DNA of 64,000 bases from Thermohalobaculum sp965247385 (GCA_965247385.1 CBDFHG010000006.1:310001-374000), one strand, 5' to 3'. Shown: positions 35,850 through 46,228, counted from the first letter of the stretch. Numbers and translations are program-made. The notes: generated by a model from the sequence alone, not told the origin.

Positions 35850-38800
35850 TCAGCCTTTTGCCGGCACTTCAAAAATTCCACCAGTCGTCATGAACACGAT
35901 CAGCCCGCGTTGTGCTCCGGTTGCTGCGAGATAATCACCAACCTGACCACGATACTGTTCCGTCTCGGCCTGGCCTGGGCTCACATCGCTCTTCCAGTCA
36001 ACAACCACTTCAATGCGGCCGGTTTCATCAGCGGCAACAGCGTCAGCGATCCCGGCAGTGAGTGTCATGTCTTGTTCTTCTGCCGTTCCAGCGTAGACTC
36101 GAAACTCGGGAGATAATCGAGATCGCAGTTCTGCAATCTCAGGGATTTGTAGCGTCCGCGTCACGGTGGCGGCCATTTCACCACTGGACGGGCCGGAAGA
36201 TGCGTCCTCTGAATCCGTGAGTCCTGTCTGGGCCAGAAGTTCAGCGGCCCGCGCACGTAGTTCCGTTTCATCCTGCTCTAATTCTCCGGTGAGAACTTCC
36301 TCCATCAGCTTGTGCAGAATCAAGCCGCGCTCCCGGCCTCCCTGGATACGGGGTTCGTCAGCGCGACAAGGCAAGCTTTCAGTGATTGCGTCAGCGCCGA
36401 CAAATATTTCTTCATCTGGTTCCGAAGGCTCTGGAATTCCTTCATGCCTGCTTGGTCGATGCCAGGTAATGCGCCGTTGTGAAGCAGCAATCGTTGCCGC
36501 TTCGCGCCGCCACGTCGCAGCATCCTGGGTATTGTTACCGTGCGGGCTAACCAGCGGCGGTGATCCACTGAATCGTGCCGCGTCCAAAACCGGAAGCGCC
36601 TCCAATTCGATATCAATCAGACTGAGCCAATCATTGGGAACGCGCTCGCTCTGCTTTGGCAAAAGAAGCAGGTCACGGGTACGTGTAAGCGCGACATACC
36701 AAAGACGAACGCGCTCGCGGCGCGACTCCTCAGCCTCCTCGTTGCTAACCGCCTCATAGTCCAGGCTTGGAAACTCGAACACTTTGAAATGTACGCTGTC
36801 ATCCCGGCGCCGATACAAAAAGCTCGTACCGGACCGCAGAGTGGTTGTGGAATTAACTGGAATGACGATTGGCCATTCGAGACCTTTCGACGAATGCATC
36901 GTGATGATCGATACCGCATCCGCCTCGGCATCCGGTCTGCCTTCAGCCTGAGAATCCCCATCTTCCCAACGTTGCCATAATGCGCGTGCAAAATCACCAA
37001 TGCCTCGGCCTCCATAGGCGCGTGCCATTTCCAGCACAAGCTCAACGTTCGCCAGGGCACGCTCTGTTCCGCGCGGATGGCGTGCCTTCAGGATCGGACG
37101 GATATGCAACTCTTCAACAGCTTCTGCCAAAAGTTGGTAAGGCGTTGCGTGCCGCGCCTTGCGAGCAAGATTTTGCAGCACGATGAGTGTCTGCCGAAGC
37201 ACCGAATGTTTGAGGAGCGCCGGGTCGGCCCAAAGGTTCAGACGCCTTGTGTATTGCGCTCCCTCGTTCAGTGCCTCAATTTCATCAGCAATCTCTTCCT
37301 CCGTAAGCCCTACCAGCGGCCCTCGAACAAGTGTGCCAAAGGCCAGTGTATCGCGGCGATCGGCAATGGTTCTTGTGATCGCGATCAGGTCCTGTACTTC
37401 CTGACGACGAAAGAATCCTTTACCGGCCTGCGTCGCGATTGGAATTTCACGATCTTCCAGGGCGCGTTCATACATCCAAAGGCTGGTCCCGGTCGGAGCA
37501 AGCAAGGCAATTTCGCCCGCGCGCACCGGCCTGAAGCTCTGCTGACTCTTGTCCCAGACCGGGTAGTGTCCGATTAACCGAGAGACGATATCGGCAACAG
37601 TTGCTGCTTCTTCGCGGCGCACACGGTCTACAATTAAATTCCCCTTATCATTCTTGTGCCGATCATCAAGTGTGAGTTCAAACGCGCAAACAGCGGGTTC
37701 GTCCCCTGCCGCGCGTACTGGACTAAGAGCCGTGAAGCCAGGCTGACCTCGTGCCTTGTCGAGCATTTCCGCGAAGTGCTTGTTGACGAATTCCAGGATT
37801 GGGCGCTGTGCCCGGAAGCTGGCCGTAATGTCCAGAACGCAAGAAGGCTCCTGCTCTTCAAGCGCGCGCTTTGCCACGAGATATGTCTCTACGTCAGCAC
37901 CGCGAAATCGGTAGATGGCCTGTTTTGGATCGCCGACCAAAAACAGCGCGCCAGGGCGAATGATGTTTTCGTGCCATGCCAAGTCCATCCCCCCGTCCCC
38001 TGCAATGCGCCAAAGGATTTCAGCCTGAAGGGGATCGGTGTCCTGAAACTCATCGACGAGGATACGCGGATAGCGCTGGGCAAGAGCGTGGCGTACCGCC
38101 TCGTTAGTCTTCAAGAGGTCACGGGCGTGATGTAGTAAATCATCAAAATCAAGGAGTGCAGCGTTACGCTTGTACTCCCGATACAGGTCCCGTAGCGCAT
38201 CGAACTCGCCGACAAAATGTTGAAACGCAAGCGCGCCAAGGCCGGTGCAGAAGGAACTGTAAGCCTCGCCGCAGGTCTGATAGTGCCCCTCACCGGCGTT
38301 GCTAAGCTGTTCGCCCTGCGCGGCACTAAGACCGCTCCCCCTGGCGGCGTCTTTCCATTTGGTTTTCCGGCCCCATCGTTTGAAGTCGATTTCGCCCTTC
38401 TTGCATGCCTTGGGCGGTGTGTGGAAAAGCAGCGTGGCAATCCGGTGGCCGGTCAGCGGCTGGGTGCCTGTTTCTCGCGCCAGCTCGGCAACTTGGGCAA
38501 TGTCTTCAATAAATTCGGCGGTCGTAAGTTCCACGACGCCGCAATCGTTGTACCAGGCAGCGCAAGCCGTTAGAGCATCGGCGATGGCTGTAAACCCAGC
38601 CGGGTCGATCGGGCCAGCACCTGCTCGTGCGGTCCGGTGAACCTTGAGGAACTGGGCGGTTTTCTGGATGAGGTCCAGTGTCCTGTCCGGAGCCTTGACC
38701 AGCAACTCGGTGAAAAAGTCTTCTTCACCGCCAGCGTCCGTGATCGGGGGAATGCGCCCGAGTCCTTCCGCCCCACGATCACGGCCGAAACGGGCTGATA

Positions 38801-39287
38801 GCCAGGCTTCCATCAGATCTTGATAAGCAAGTTCTGCCGCTGCCGGATCGATAATCTTCGCGCCCGGATCGATACCCGTTTCCACAGCGTAGGGCTTGAT
38901 CAGTTGTTGGCAGAAGCCGTGGATGGTCGAGCAGGTGATTTCATCGAGCGTGGCGGCACCTTCCTGGAGATGCGCACGCTGCACGTCCGAAAGGGCTTGC
39001 GGTAATGCTTCTTCAAGTTCCAACGGCACCTGACCGTCGAGCAGAAACCTCACAAACCGCTCGATACGTTCGAGGAGTTCCGAGGCGGCAGCTTCCGTAA
39101 AGGTAATCGCGACAATTTCCTTTGGCTGGACGCCCGCTGCGACGAGCAGGGCAACGCGCCCAGCCATGAGGGCGGTCTTGCCACTCCCCGCGCCGGCCTC
39201 AACCAACAATGTGCGGTCATGGTCCGTTAGGGCGGCCACACGGGCTGATGCATCGGGAAGACATTCAGTTGCCAGAGTATCAGGCAT
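35850..39287 (-). CDS. UvrD/AddA-like helicase-nuclease
   Basis: A 1145-residue SF1 helicase with a C-terminal RecB-type nuclease. The Walker A is VEAGAGSGKTALMAGR near residue 32, motif II is ILVDEFQDTDPLQAEIL, motif III VGDPKQAIYRFRGAD, and motif V ITMHSSKGLEWPIV. The PD-(D/E)XK core near the end is IEVVVDWKSD, with QVGDYLAATG after it. The start at 39287 is chosen because the frame further upstream only overlaps the nuclease gene. The two genes overlap by 8 bp. The pair resembles AddAB, which processes DNA ends for recombination or degrades foreign DNA, but the location among IS debris suggests an accessory version. Confidence 0.85.
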   Translation of the reverse strand: MPDTLATECLPDASARVAALTDHDRTLLVEAGAGSGKTALMAGRVALLVAAGVQPKEIVAITFTEAAASELLERIERFVRFLLDGQVPLELEEALPQALSDVQRAHLQEGAATLDEITCSTIHGFCQQLIKPYAVETGIDPGAKIIDPAAAELAYQDLMEAWLSARFGRDRGAEGLGRIPPITDAGGEEDFFTELLVKAPDRTLDLIQKTAQFLKVHRTARAGAGPIDPAGFTAIADALTACAAWYNDCGVVELTTAEFIEDIAQVAELARETGTQPLTGHRIATLLFHTPPKACKKGEIDFKRWGRKTKWKDAARGSGLSAAQGEQLSNAGEGHYQTCGEAYSSFCTGLGALAFQHFVGEFDALRDLYREYKRNAALLDFDDLLHHARDLLKTNEAVRHALAQRYPRILVDEFQDTDPLQAEILWRIAGDGGMDLAWHENIIRPGALFLVGDPKQAIYRFRGADVETYLVAKRALEEQEPSCVLDITASFRAQRPILEFVNKHFAEMLDKARGQPGFTALSPVRAAGDEPAVCAFELTLDDRHKNDKGNLIVDRVRREEAATVADIVSRLIGHYPVWDKSQQSFRPVRAGEIALLAPTGTSLWMYERALEDREIPIATQAGKGFFRRQEVQDLIAITRTIADRRDTLAFGTLVRGPLVGLTEEEIADEIEALNEGAQYTRRLNLWADPALLKHSVLRQTLIVLQNLARKARHATPYQLLAEAVEELHIRPILKARHPRGTERALANVELVLEMARAYGGRGIGDFARALWQRWEDGDSQAEGRPDAEADAVSIITMHSSKGLEWPIVIPVNSTTTLRSGTSFLYRRRDDSVHFKVFEFPSLDYEAVSNEEAEESRRERVRLWYVALTRTRDLLLLPKQSERVPNDWLSLIDIELEALPVLDAARFSGSPPLVSPHGNNTQDAATWRREAATIAASQRRITWHRPSRHEGIPEPSEPDEEIFVGADAITESLPCRADEPRIQGGRERGLILHKLMEEVLTGELEQDETELRARAAELLAQTGLTDSEDASSGPSSGEMAATVTRTLQIPEIAELRSRLSPEFRVYAGTAEEQDMTLTAGIADAVAADETGRIEVVVDWKSDVSPGQAETEQYRGQVGDYLAATGAQRGLIVFMTTGGIFEVPAKG

Positions 39288-41973
39288 CTTCAACGTTCTC
39301 CCAAACCGGTTCGATACTGGAGAGGGCCTGAGCGACCAACGGCAACTTGATGTGAAGGTAGCTTTCCTTGGCACCTCCCGGCAGCACAAAGGCCAGATCG
39401 TACCAGGTGTCCTTGGCAGCAGGCCCGGATAACGCTTTACCCTCGGCAAACGAAGCCGCCGCCGCTGCCAGTGACCTGGCAAGCTTTTCAAGCGTTCCTT
39501 CTGGATCGTTGAGCGGCAGAAGCCGACCGTCGCGGGGATAGAGAAGGCGCGCCTCAACGGATGTATCGCGCGTTACAAGGACTTTAACCGCATACGCATA
39601 AAGGCAGCGCTGGAGTTCTGCCCCCCCTTTGAGGAGCGGGTCTTCTCGGGGAGGTTTGCCGGATTTGTAATCCGTCACGCGCGCGACGCTTTCATCGCCC
39701 GCAAGATCAAGGCGATCGATCGATCCGCCAATGTGAATGGCTGTACCGGGAATTTGGACCGCAGCCATCGGGTCCCACGGGAGGGACAAACGAGCGTCCT
39801 CACCAAGGCCCTCAGCTTTGCGGTCTCCGCCAAAAGGGATCTCGGCCCAGCTACGCTGGTCAGGAAGTGATTCTTCTTGATGTGAAAGAGCGACGGATGC
39901 CAGTTTGGCCGCTTCGGCGCGCTTGTGCTGCCAAATGACCGGGGGCGGGACCGGTCTGGTCTCATCCCAACGTGCCCCTGTTATCTCCTTTGCACGCTGG
40001 ATCGCTTGTTCGATCACCTCACCGGATGCGCTGGCAAGCCCGCCAGCTCCTGTCCCTTCGATCTGTGTCACCGCTTCTTCGAGAATTTCGTGAAGCAGGT
40101 TGCCGAAGGCCAGTGCATCCAGCGCCAAAGGTTCATCAGTTTCTTCGGGTTCGGCCCACCCGAAACCATAGGTCCAGAGATAGCCCAGCGGATCGCGCAA
40201 AAGCTTGACCAGTGAAGTTGCTGACTGACGGCGGTCGAGAGCCCGGAGAAGCAGCGGATGGTTTGCCCTGACCAATCCGTCATGGGCGGTAATTTTCTCG
40301 GTATGCCAGTCAATCCATGTTTGGAGCGCCGATTTCGCATGGGCAAGTTGTCCAAATTCCTCGGGACGCGCCAGCAGGCGGTCACTGGCGCTCGCAGCGT
40401 GTTCGGGCTCCCGGCTTTGCGCGAGGTAGACTTCGTCAATATCACGCGGAAAGAGGGGTGAGACGCCGTTGAGCCGTCCCTCGCTATCACGCCGCGCACG
40501 CGAACAGACAAGTTCGCGATCCGTCATCTCACGGATCGTTCGAAAATCGCGACGATCTGCATGATGGACTGGCAGAGGATCAAGACGTGCCGACGAGACG
40601 ATATGATCGGGAAGCAGCGGATCTTCGGCAGCACGTCGCGGCCAGGCTCGGGAGGTGAGGCCCACGAGCCAAGTGAGAGGACGGGGCGCTGCGGCAATCG
40701 CGGAGGCCGGTCCCCAGACAATTGCTGCCTCTGGTTCAACGCCGTCATCAATGCGCAAACTGGTGAGGGTAACATCAAGCGCGGCGGGCGGACCCTCGGT
40801 TAATGCCTTTTGCCAGATAGCAAGTGCTCGTCCTTCCAGAAGCGCCTCGCCGATTTCACCGGCTGCACCAAGACCCTTGCCCAGGGTCTCAATCATCTCG
40901 TCGAGCAGCGGCTTGTGATCCTTGTTATCGGAAAAGCTTTCCGGCTTCAGGTCTTCAAATGCGCGTCTCCATCTGGCAGCATCCAGCAACGGGGCGTTTT
41001 CCGGAAGGGCGTGCCACCAGTTACCGGGGAGCGACTCGAAGGCCTTTGTCTGGGAACGCAACAGCGCTACCAGACGAACAACCCGGGCGCGTGAAAATCC
41101 ACGCAGCAGAGTTTCTGCAAGCGCTGCGACTAGCTGTCCTTGCGATGTAGAATGGGCACTGCGGCCATGAATAAAATGGAGCGGAAGATTTGCCGATTCC
41201 ATGAGTGCCAACACATGATCGTCCCAAGACTCAGGTGAGGCCGTCACGATAGCAATCTCTTGTGGCGTTGCTCCGCTGGCAAGGTGCTGGCGTGCCCAAC
41301 GCAACGCTTCGAGTATTTCGTGACGCGGGCTGGCGCACGAGAATGTTTGAACAGCGGGTTGGGTTGGCGTGCTTGTTTCGACAGGAATTCCGGTGCTTGA
41401 AAGCCATTCAGGAACCTGTCTCGCCCCCGCCACCCAAACAACCTTGGTATGCTCGGCTATCCGTGAAATCATCGGGCGCCAAACTGGAGACATTTCTGTT
41501 CGGCCATGGATTTCTATTGGGCCGAAAATCACGCGGGCGTGCTCGGCCCGTTCCGACGCTGTGGCCACGAGGTCCCGTGGCCGAAGCTGGTTGCCGGAAA
41601 GCTGTGCAAGAACTTCTTTTTCGAGGGCAGCCAAAGAGCCAAGCCTCGCTTTGGCGGTAGGATCAACGGTAGAATCCGCCTCTTCTTCCAAGCTCAATCC
41701 TGCTGACCAGGCTTTGGCCAGGCTCGTTGCTGCCGCCCGTTGGAAACCCGGCAAACTCTTGATAGCGTCAAGCTCGCCAAGCGGCTGGCTGACGGCGGAT
41801 GCAACTGCCGTCTTCAGATCATCTGAATCGATGGGCTGGAGGAATCCGCCTGCCAGGCGCGCGGCCAGTTGTTCAATGGTCAGCAGCACTACGCCCTGGC
41901 TGCCATCGAGAGCGGCACGAGTCCTGTAGCTGCGCCAGGCAAAGCGATTGTGCACCACCAGCGTCTTGTGCAT
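39280..41973 (-). CDS. AddB-like PD-(D/E)XK nuclease subunit
   Basis: An 897-residue protein with the C-terminal RecB nuclease domain: the histidine in ALAFGNLLHEILEEAV, then IDRLDLAG and the catalytic ARVTDYKSGKP. The N-terminal part resembles an inactivated helicase fold (ALRWARQHLASG, QEIAIVTAS); I see no Walker A motif, so it probably has no ATPase. The start at 41973 follows GGGGG and gives the conventional opening MHKTLVVHNRFAWRSY. It is shorter than usual AddB (about 1000 or more residues). It is upstream of, and overlaps, the helicase gene. Confidence 0.8.
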   Translation of the reverse strand: MHKTLVVHNRFAWRSYRTRAALDGSQGVVLLTIEQLAARLAGGFLQPIDSDDLKTAVASAVSQPLGELDAIKSLPGFQRAAATSLAKAWSAGLSLEEEADSTVDPTAKARLGSLAALEKEVLAQLSGNQLRPRDLVATASERAEHARVIFGPIEIHGRTEMSPVWRPMISRIAEHTKVVWVAGARQVPEWLSSTGIPVETSTPTQPAVQTFSCASPRHEILEALRWARQHLASGATPQEIAIVTASPESWDDHVLALMESANLPLHFIHGRSAHSTSQGQLVAALAETLLRGFSRARVVRLVALLRSQTKAFESLPGNWWHALPENAPLLDAARWRRAFEDLKPESFSDNKDHKPLLDEMIETLGKGLGAAGEIGEALLEGRALAIWQKALTEGPPAALDVTLTSLRIDDGVEPEAAIVWGPASAIAAAPRPLTWLVGLTSRAWPRRAAEDPLLPDHIVSSARLDPLPVHHADRRDFRTIREMTDRELVCSRARRDSEGRLNGVSPLFPRDIDEVYLAQSREPEHAASASDRLLARPEEFGQLAHAKSALQTWIDWHTEKITAHDGLVRANHPLLLRALDRRQSATSLVKLLRDPLGYLWTYGFGWAEPEETDEPLALDALAFGNLLHEILEEAVTQIEGTGAGGLASASGEVIEQAIQRAKEITGARWDETRPVPPPVIWQHKRAEAAKLASVALSHQEESLPDQRSWAEIPFGGDRKAEGLGEDARLSLPWDPMAAVQIPGTAIHIGGSIDRLDLAGDESVARVTDYKSGKPPREDPLLKGGAELQRCLYAYAVKVLVTRDTSVEARLLYPRDGRLLPLNDPEGTLEKLARSLAAAAASFAEGKALSGPAAKDTWYDLAFVLPGGAKESYLHIKLPLVAQALSSIEPVWENVEDA

Positions 41974-42232
41974 GCGCGTCCCCCCGAATGGTCCCGACTG
42001 CAAGCAGCCTAGCGTATGTTGTGGCGTACTCCTCGTCACTTGGTCATCGTGCACGGAAACAAAAAGAGTAAATGAGTCCGGTACATTCCGCCAGCACTGT
42101 CAGCATTCGATCCACAAATTTCTGGATTGTACGGTTGATGAGTACCAAGTGGTGCGCCGTTCCGGTGCCCAGGCCTGTCTCTCCGGTTCAAGCAGTTGTC
42201 TTAGAGCCCGATTCAAAAGTTCATGAGACATG

Positions 42233-43050
42233 GCAATACCTTGCGAGCTTTCAGGCCATCAGCTTGTTGCTTGCGATGAAGGCCCAGGCTGTCGAGCTTT
42301 CGATGGATGCCTCGCAATCCTTTGCCTCCCTGCGGCAGCGTCCGAGCCAGGCGAAGCTGCGCTCGACCACCCGGCGGCGGGGCAAGACCTCGAAACCGCT
42401 GGCGGTGTCAGACCGCTTGACGGTCTCGATGGTCCAGTCGCCGTGGCGCTTGAGCGCGGAGCTCGGTTTCTCCCCGGCATAGCCGCCGCCGGCGAAGACG
42501 TGGCGAAGCCAGGGGAAGCGATACCGGATGGCCCCGGGCACCTCCGGTGCCCCGTCGCGGTCCTGAGTATCGGCGGCATGGATCACGGCGAACAGCATCA
42601 GGCCAAGTGTGTCGGTGACGATGTGGCGCGTGCGGCCCTTGACCCTTTTCCCGGCGTCATAGCCGCAAACCCCTCCCCTCCCGGTCGTTTTCGAGCTATG
42701 ACCCTCTCGGTCGTTTTCACGCTCTGGCTGTCGATCACACCCGCCGCCCTGTATGATAATGGGGGGGCTGGCTTCCCGGCCTTCCAGTTTGCGCGTGCCG
42801 GCAACCGGCAGATGGTTGATCGTCTGCCACAGGCCAGCGTTGCGCCACGCGTGGAAACAGCCCCGGACCGTCGAGACCGGCGGGAAATCCTTCGCCAGCA
42901 TCCGCCACTGACAGCCGCTGATCCCGATATGGAAGATCGCATCCGTGACCGCGCGGAGGTCCGGTGTCCTCGCTCGGCCACCGCGCCGGGCGGGCGGCAG
43001 AAGCGGTGCAATCAGCATCCACTCGCGGTCGGGAAAATCGCTGAGAATTG
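42233..43050 (-). pseudogene. IS5-family transposase, two compensating frameshifts
   Basis: The frame has IS5-type marks: DFPDREWMLIAPLLPP, GCQWRMLAKDFPPVSTV, and near the end RYRFPWLRHVFAGGGYAGEK and RRRVVERSFAWLGRCRREAK. Between them the motif AGVIDSQSVKTTE lies in another frame, so one indel before and one after have scrambled about 20 residues including the catalytic DSQSVKT. The start is unclear. I could not define terminal repeats. The element divides the nuclease pair from the AAA gene. Confidence 0.75.
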
Positions 43051-43526
43051 CTGATTGACAGCGGTCAAGGCAGTAGATATTTTCGGCAATGACACAATGA
43101 CCATTGTAGAGGTGTGTGTGTGTGAAAATAAAAAGTATTAGACTCAAGGATTTCAAACGATTCAAAGAATTGACGATTTCCCATCTGCCGGAATCTGCTA
43201 AACTTGTGGTGCTGGTCGGACCCAATGGTTGCGGTAAATCATCGTTATTTGATGCTATTTACGTTTTGGCCAAACAACATGATGGTAACGCGGGAAGCCA
43301 TGAATACTACAACAAAAAATCCCTTGAATTAGACAAATTTAACATAAAAAATCAAATAGAACTCGATTTCCATGATTTTTCCCGGAATCGTAACGGAGAA
43401 ACTATAGAAACTATGCAGAAGATCGTATATGCGCGTACTGCTTACCGAAATGTGCCCTCTTTTGAACTGCAAAATTTTGGTCAGATTCCCAATCCTTTAA
43501 TAGAAAATAAATTTTCACGATTTATT

Positions 43527-45020
43527 GTAACTACTCAACCCGGTTGGATCACTGATTTTCCAGCGATGGTGGCCTGGATTGCCTGGAAAGCAGACAGGCC
43601 TTGCCGTTTTCCGGTGTTGAGGACGGAGCGAACGTTGGCGTAGAAGTCGGCCCCCCAGTTGGAGCGGAATCCCCCGGTGACCTTGCGGAAGGTGGTTGAG
43701 GGGCGGATGGCTTGTTCCGAGCCGTTGTTGGTTGGCGGCACGTCGCGTTCGGTCATGAATGTGAACAGGCTGTCACGGTCTTTGCCGTAGCGTTTGCGCA
43801 GGCGAATTCCGTCTTTGTTGGTTGGCTGACAAGCCATAACCTTGTCCATTCGCCGGTCCAGGTCGCCCCGGTATTTCTGAAGTGTACTGTCCTTCAGACG
43901 CTTTCGCCGTCGGCCCAGAACACAGGCGCGCAAGATGAGCATTTTCATTGCCGGTGCGAAGATCGCATCGCCAGCGTCGATGGCATACTGGCAGTCGCGC
44001 AACTGGTGGGCCAGACAGATTTGCCAGACCTCCCCGAGCCCCCGCTGGCCGCCGTAAAGATCGGACACCCAGATGGCGGGCCGGTGGCCGTCCATCACGT
44101 CCTCGGCCACCGCCTTCGCCCGACTGTTGCGGATGACGTGGACGCAGACTTCATCGTTTTGGAAAACCCATTCCCAGGCGTTGCGCCCCTTGATGCGTGC
44201 GCCGGTCTCGTCGGAGCAGACGATCCGGCTTTGTCGCAGGCGGGCAAGAACCGCCTGGAACTGGGCGTCAAAGCCGGGCTTGACCCTCTTGAACAGGTTG
44301 ACCAGGGCGGCTTGGCTGATCGTCAAGCCGTGCAAATCGGCGAACAGTTTCGACAGACGCTGGTAACTGACCGCGTGTTCATAACGCATGTAAACCGCCA
44401 TCGCCTCGATCGACGGGGTGAACGGAGACCCCGGCTCAAGCCCCGCCGGAACCGGCGCCACAAAGCGCTCCGAACAATGAGAACACCTCGCCGCATACAG
44501 TTCCACACGGGTGACAATGGGAGCGGGGCGCGGCAATTCGATCTTGTCATAAATCGCATGCAACTTGTGATCCTCATCGCCGAGCGCTGAATAACAGTGT
44601 GGGCAGGACAGCGCCTTCGCAACCACCCGCTGATCCGGGTCAGGGTGCAGAGGACGCCCACCGCCACCATGCCCCTTGCGCCGTTTTTTGCGGTTGCCCC
44701 GGGCCGGTTTCTTGTTCGCCTTGCGCCCATGCGACGGCGGCGTACTGGAGTTGTCCGGCGTCTTCGCAGGCTCACCAAGCTTTGCCTCAAGTTCCGTGAC
44801 GCGCCTGGCAAAGCCCTCGTTCACTGCCACCAGCTCCTGTGCCTGCGTCCACAGCGCGAGGATCAAGGCATCTTTCTCTGCATGCGTCAATCGGCTCAGG
44901 TCGGGTAAATGAGTCATAGATAACTTGACGCATATCCACGCCCTCAATGCAAGAAAATTCTCTATATCTGGTGCCGATCGAACCCAGGAACGCAACCTTT
45001 GGGGTGGGTTGAGTAGTTAC
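43527..45020 (-). mobile_element. IS66-family insertion sequence, complete, single-gene type
   Basis: A 1494-bp element with perfect 15-bp ends GTAACTACTCAACCC, flanked by an 8-bp direct duplication GATTTATT at 43519-43526 and 45021-45028. That duplication length is the rule for IS66. Only the transposase gene is present, as in the ISBst12 subgroup. The perfect ends and duplication indicate a recent insertion. Confidence 0.95.
43535..44917 (-). CDS. IS66-family transposase (TnpC type)
   Basis: A 460-residue transposase starting at ATG 44917 (MTHLPDLSRLTHAEKDALIL). It has the N-terminal leucine-rich helix, the zinc-finger CPHCYSALG / CSHCSERF, the catalytic SDETGARIKGRNAWEW and SDLYGGQ, and the closing NNGSEQAIRPSTTFRK. 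The frame is complete. The longer upstream frame is outside the usual family start. Confidence 0.93.
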   Translation of the reverse strand: MTHLPDLSRLTHAEKDALILALWTQAQELVAVNEGFARRVTELEAKLGEPAKTPDNSSTPPSHGRKANKKPARGNRKKRRKGHGGGGRPLHPDPDQRVVAKALSCPHCYSALGDEDHKLHAIYDKIELPRPAPIVTRVELYAARCSHCSERFVAPVPAGLEPGSPFTPSIEAMAVYMRYEHAVSYQRLSKLFADLHGLTISQAALVNLFKRVKPGFDAQFQAVLARLRQSRIVCSDETGARIKGRNAWEWVFQNDEVCVHVIRNSRAKAVAEDVMDGHRPAIWVSDLYGGQRGLGEVWQICLAHQLRDCQYAIDAGDAIFAPAMKMLILRACVLGRRRKRLKDSTLQKYRGDLDRRMDKVMACQPTNKDGIRLRKRYGKDRDSLFTFMTERDVPPTNNGSEQAIRPSTTFRKVTGGFRSNWGADFYANVRSVLNTGKRQGLSAFQAIQATIAGKSVIQPG

Positions 45021-46228
45021 GATTTATTGATGATGACCGAACCACCGGAGATAATTACAGTCGACTTATTTCACAATCATTAGAAAATCTTTATTCTCAG
45101 GAGGAACTTGGAAAAACAAAAGGAGATTTACAAAAAGAAATAATTGGCGATATCGCCGATGCCTTGCGGGTCATGTTTCCTGAGTTAATACTTAATAGCT
45201 TAGGCGTCCCTCTTGGAACTTTTGAATTCGACAAAGGCGTCTCAAAAGGATTTAGATACGAAAATCTTTCAAGCGGTGAAAAGGCGGCGTTTGATCTGAT
45301 TCTCGACCTGGTTGTTAAAAAACGCATATTTGACAATACCGTTTATTGTATTGACGAACCGGAAGCGCATATGAGCACTCGTTTACAAGGAGATTTACTC
45401 GCGTCCCTTTACGAACTTATCCCACCAAACTGTCAACTCTGGATAGCCACCCATTCCATTGGCATGATGCGCAAGGCACAGAAATTTCAACGCGACAACC
45501 CAGAAGAGGTCGTATTTTTGGATTTAGGGGACAGAGATTTCGATAGTCCTCAAGTGATTAAACCCACCAAACCCACACGCGCTTTCTGGCAAACGACCTA
45601 TGAAATCGCCTTGGATGACATTGCCTCTCTGGTCGTACCTGACCGTATTATTCTCTGTGAAGGCACCGCCGGCAAGGACGGGTTTGACGCCCAATGCTAT
45701 AACAAGATTTTTGGCGAGGAATTCTCCGATACGCTTTTTATCTCAGCGCGTGGCAAAAATCAGGTTAAGATTTTGGCACCTGTCGTCCAGGCCATAGCCG
45801 AAGGTAGCACGGTGATTTCCTTGACTGACCGTGACCGTCACAACGACGTTGAGCGGGAAAAGGCACGGCAAGGAAATCAGTTTATGCTAAAACGCCGCAC
45901 GTTGGAAAACTATCTGCTTGATGATGAGGTTCTTAAACTTTTGTGTGATAAACTTTTGTGTGAAAATGTAGGCCGCCCCCCGGCAACCGTTAACGAACTG
46001 ATTGACTTGCGCGATGACAACATACCGGGCGGTGATGTGCGCACCGGCAAGGCAAAATCTGCGGCGGTAAAAATTTATGAAGCAGCGGAAGATCAACTTG
46101 GTATCCCGCATCCCGGAGAATCTTGTGCAACCTTCCTGATCGAACATTTAGCACCGTTGATAACGCCCGACACAGACATTTATAAAGAGTTGAAAACTGA
46201 TATTTTTGGTGCGTGAAAAGAAAAAACC

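Larger units (their letters stand above)
43122..46216 (+). pseudogene. AAA ATPase-TOPRIM (fused PARIS AriA-AriB-like) gene interrupted by IS66
   Basis: Removing the IS66 (43527-45020) and one copy of its 8-bp duplication restores a single 530-residue frame. The N-terminal ABC/SMC-like ATPase has Walker A VGPNGCGKSS at residue 32 onward, signature NLSSGEKAA, Walker B YCIDEPEAHMS and an H-loop in WIATHSIGM. The C-terminal TOPRIM/DUF4435-like domain has the acidic IILCEGTAGKDGFDA and the DxD motif VISLTDRDRH. This ATPase-DUF4435 layout is that of fused PARIS anti-phage proteins. The insertion lies after residue 135. The GTG at 43122 follows AGAGG and a GT repeat. The gene is AT-rich against the genome. 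Confidence 0.82.

Noticed and set aside
39288..39557. N-terminal extension of the AddA-like helicase
   Set aside because: The extra 90 residues are arginine- and proline-rich, have no motif and are antisense-free shadows of the upstream nuclease frame. The ATG at 39287 gives the normal start.
43042..43053. A further ISNCY end (TGAGAATTGCTG) at the IS5 edge
   Set aside because: Only 12 bases match, they fall inside the IS5 reading frame, and the rest of the 18-base end does not continue.
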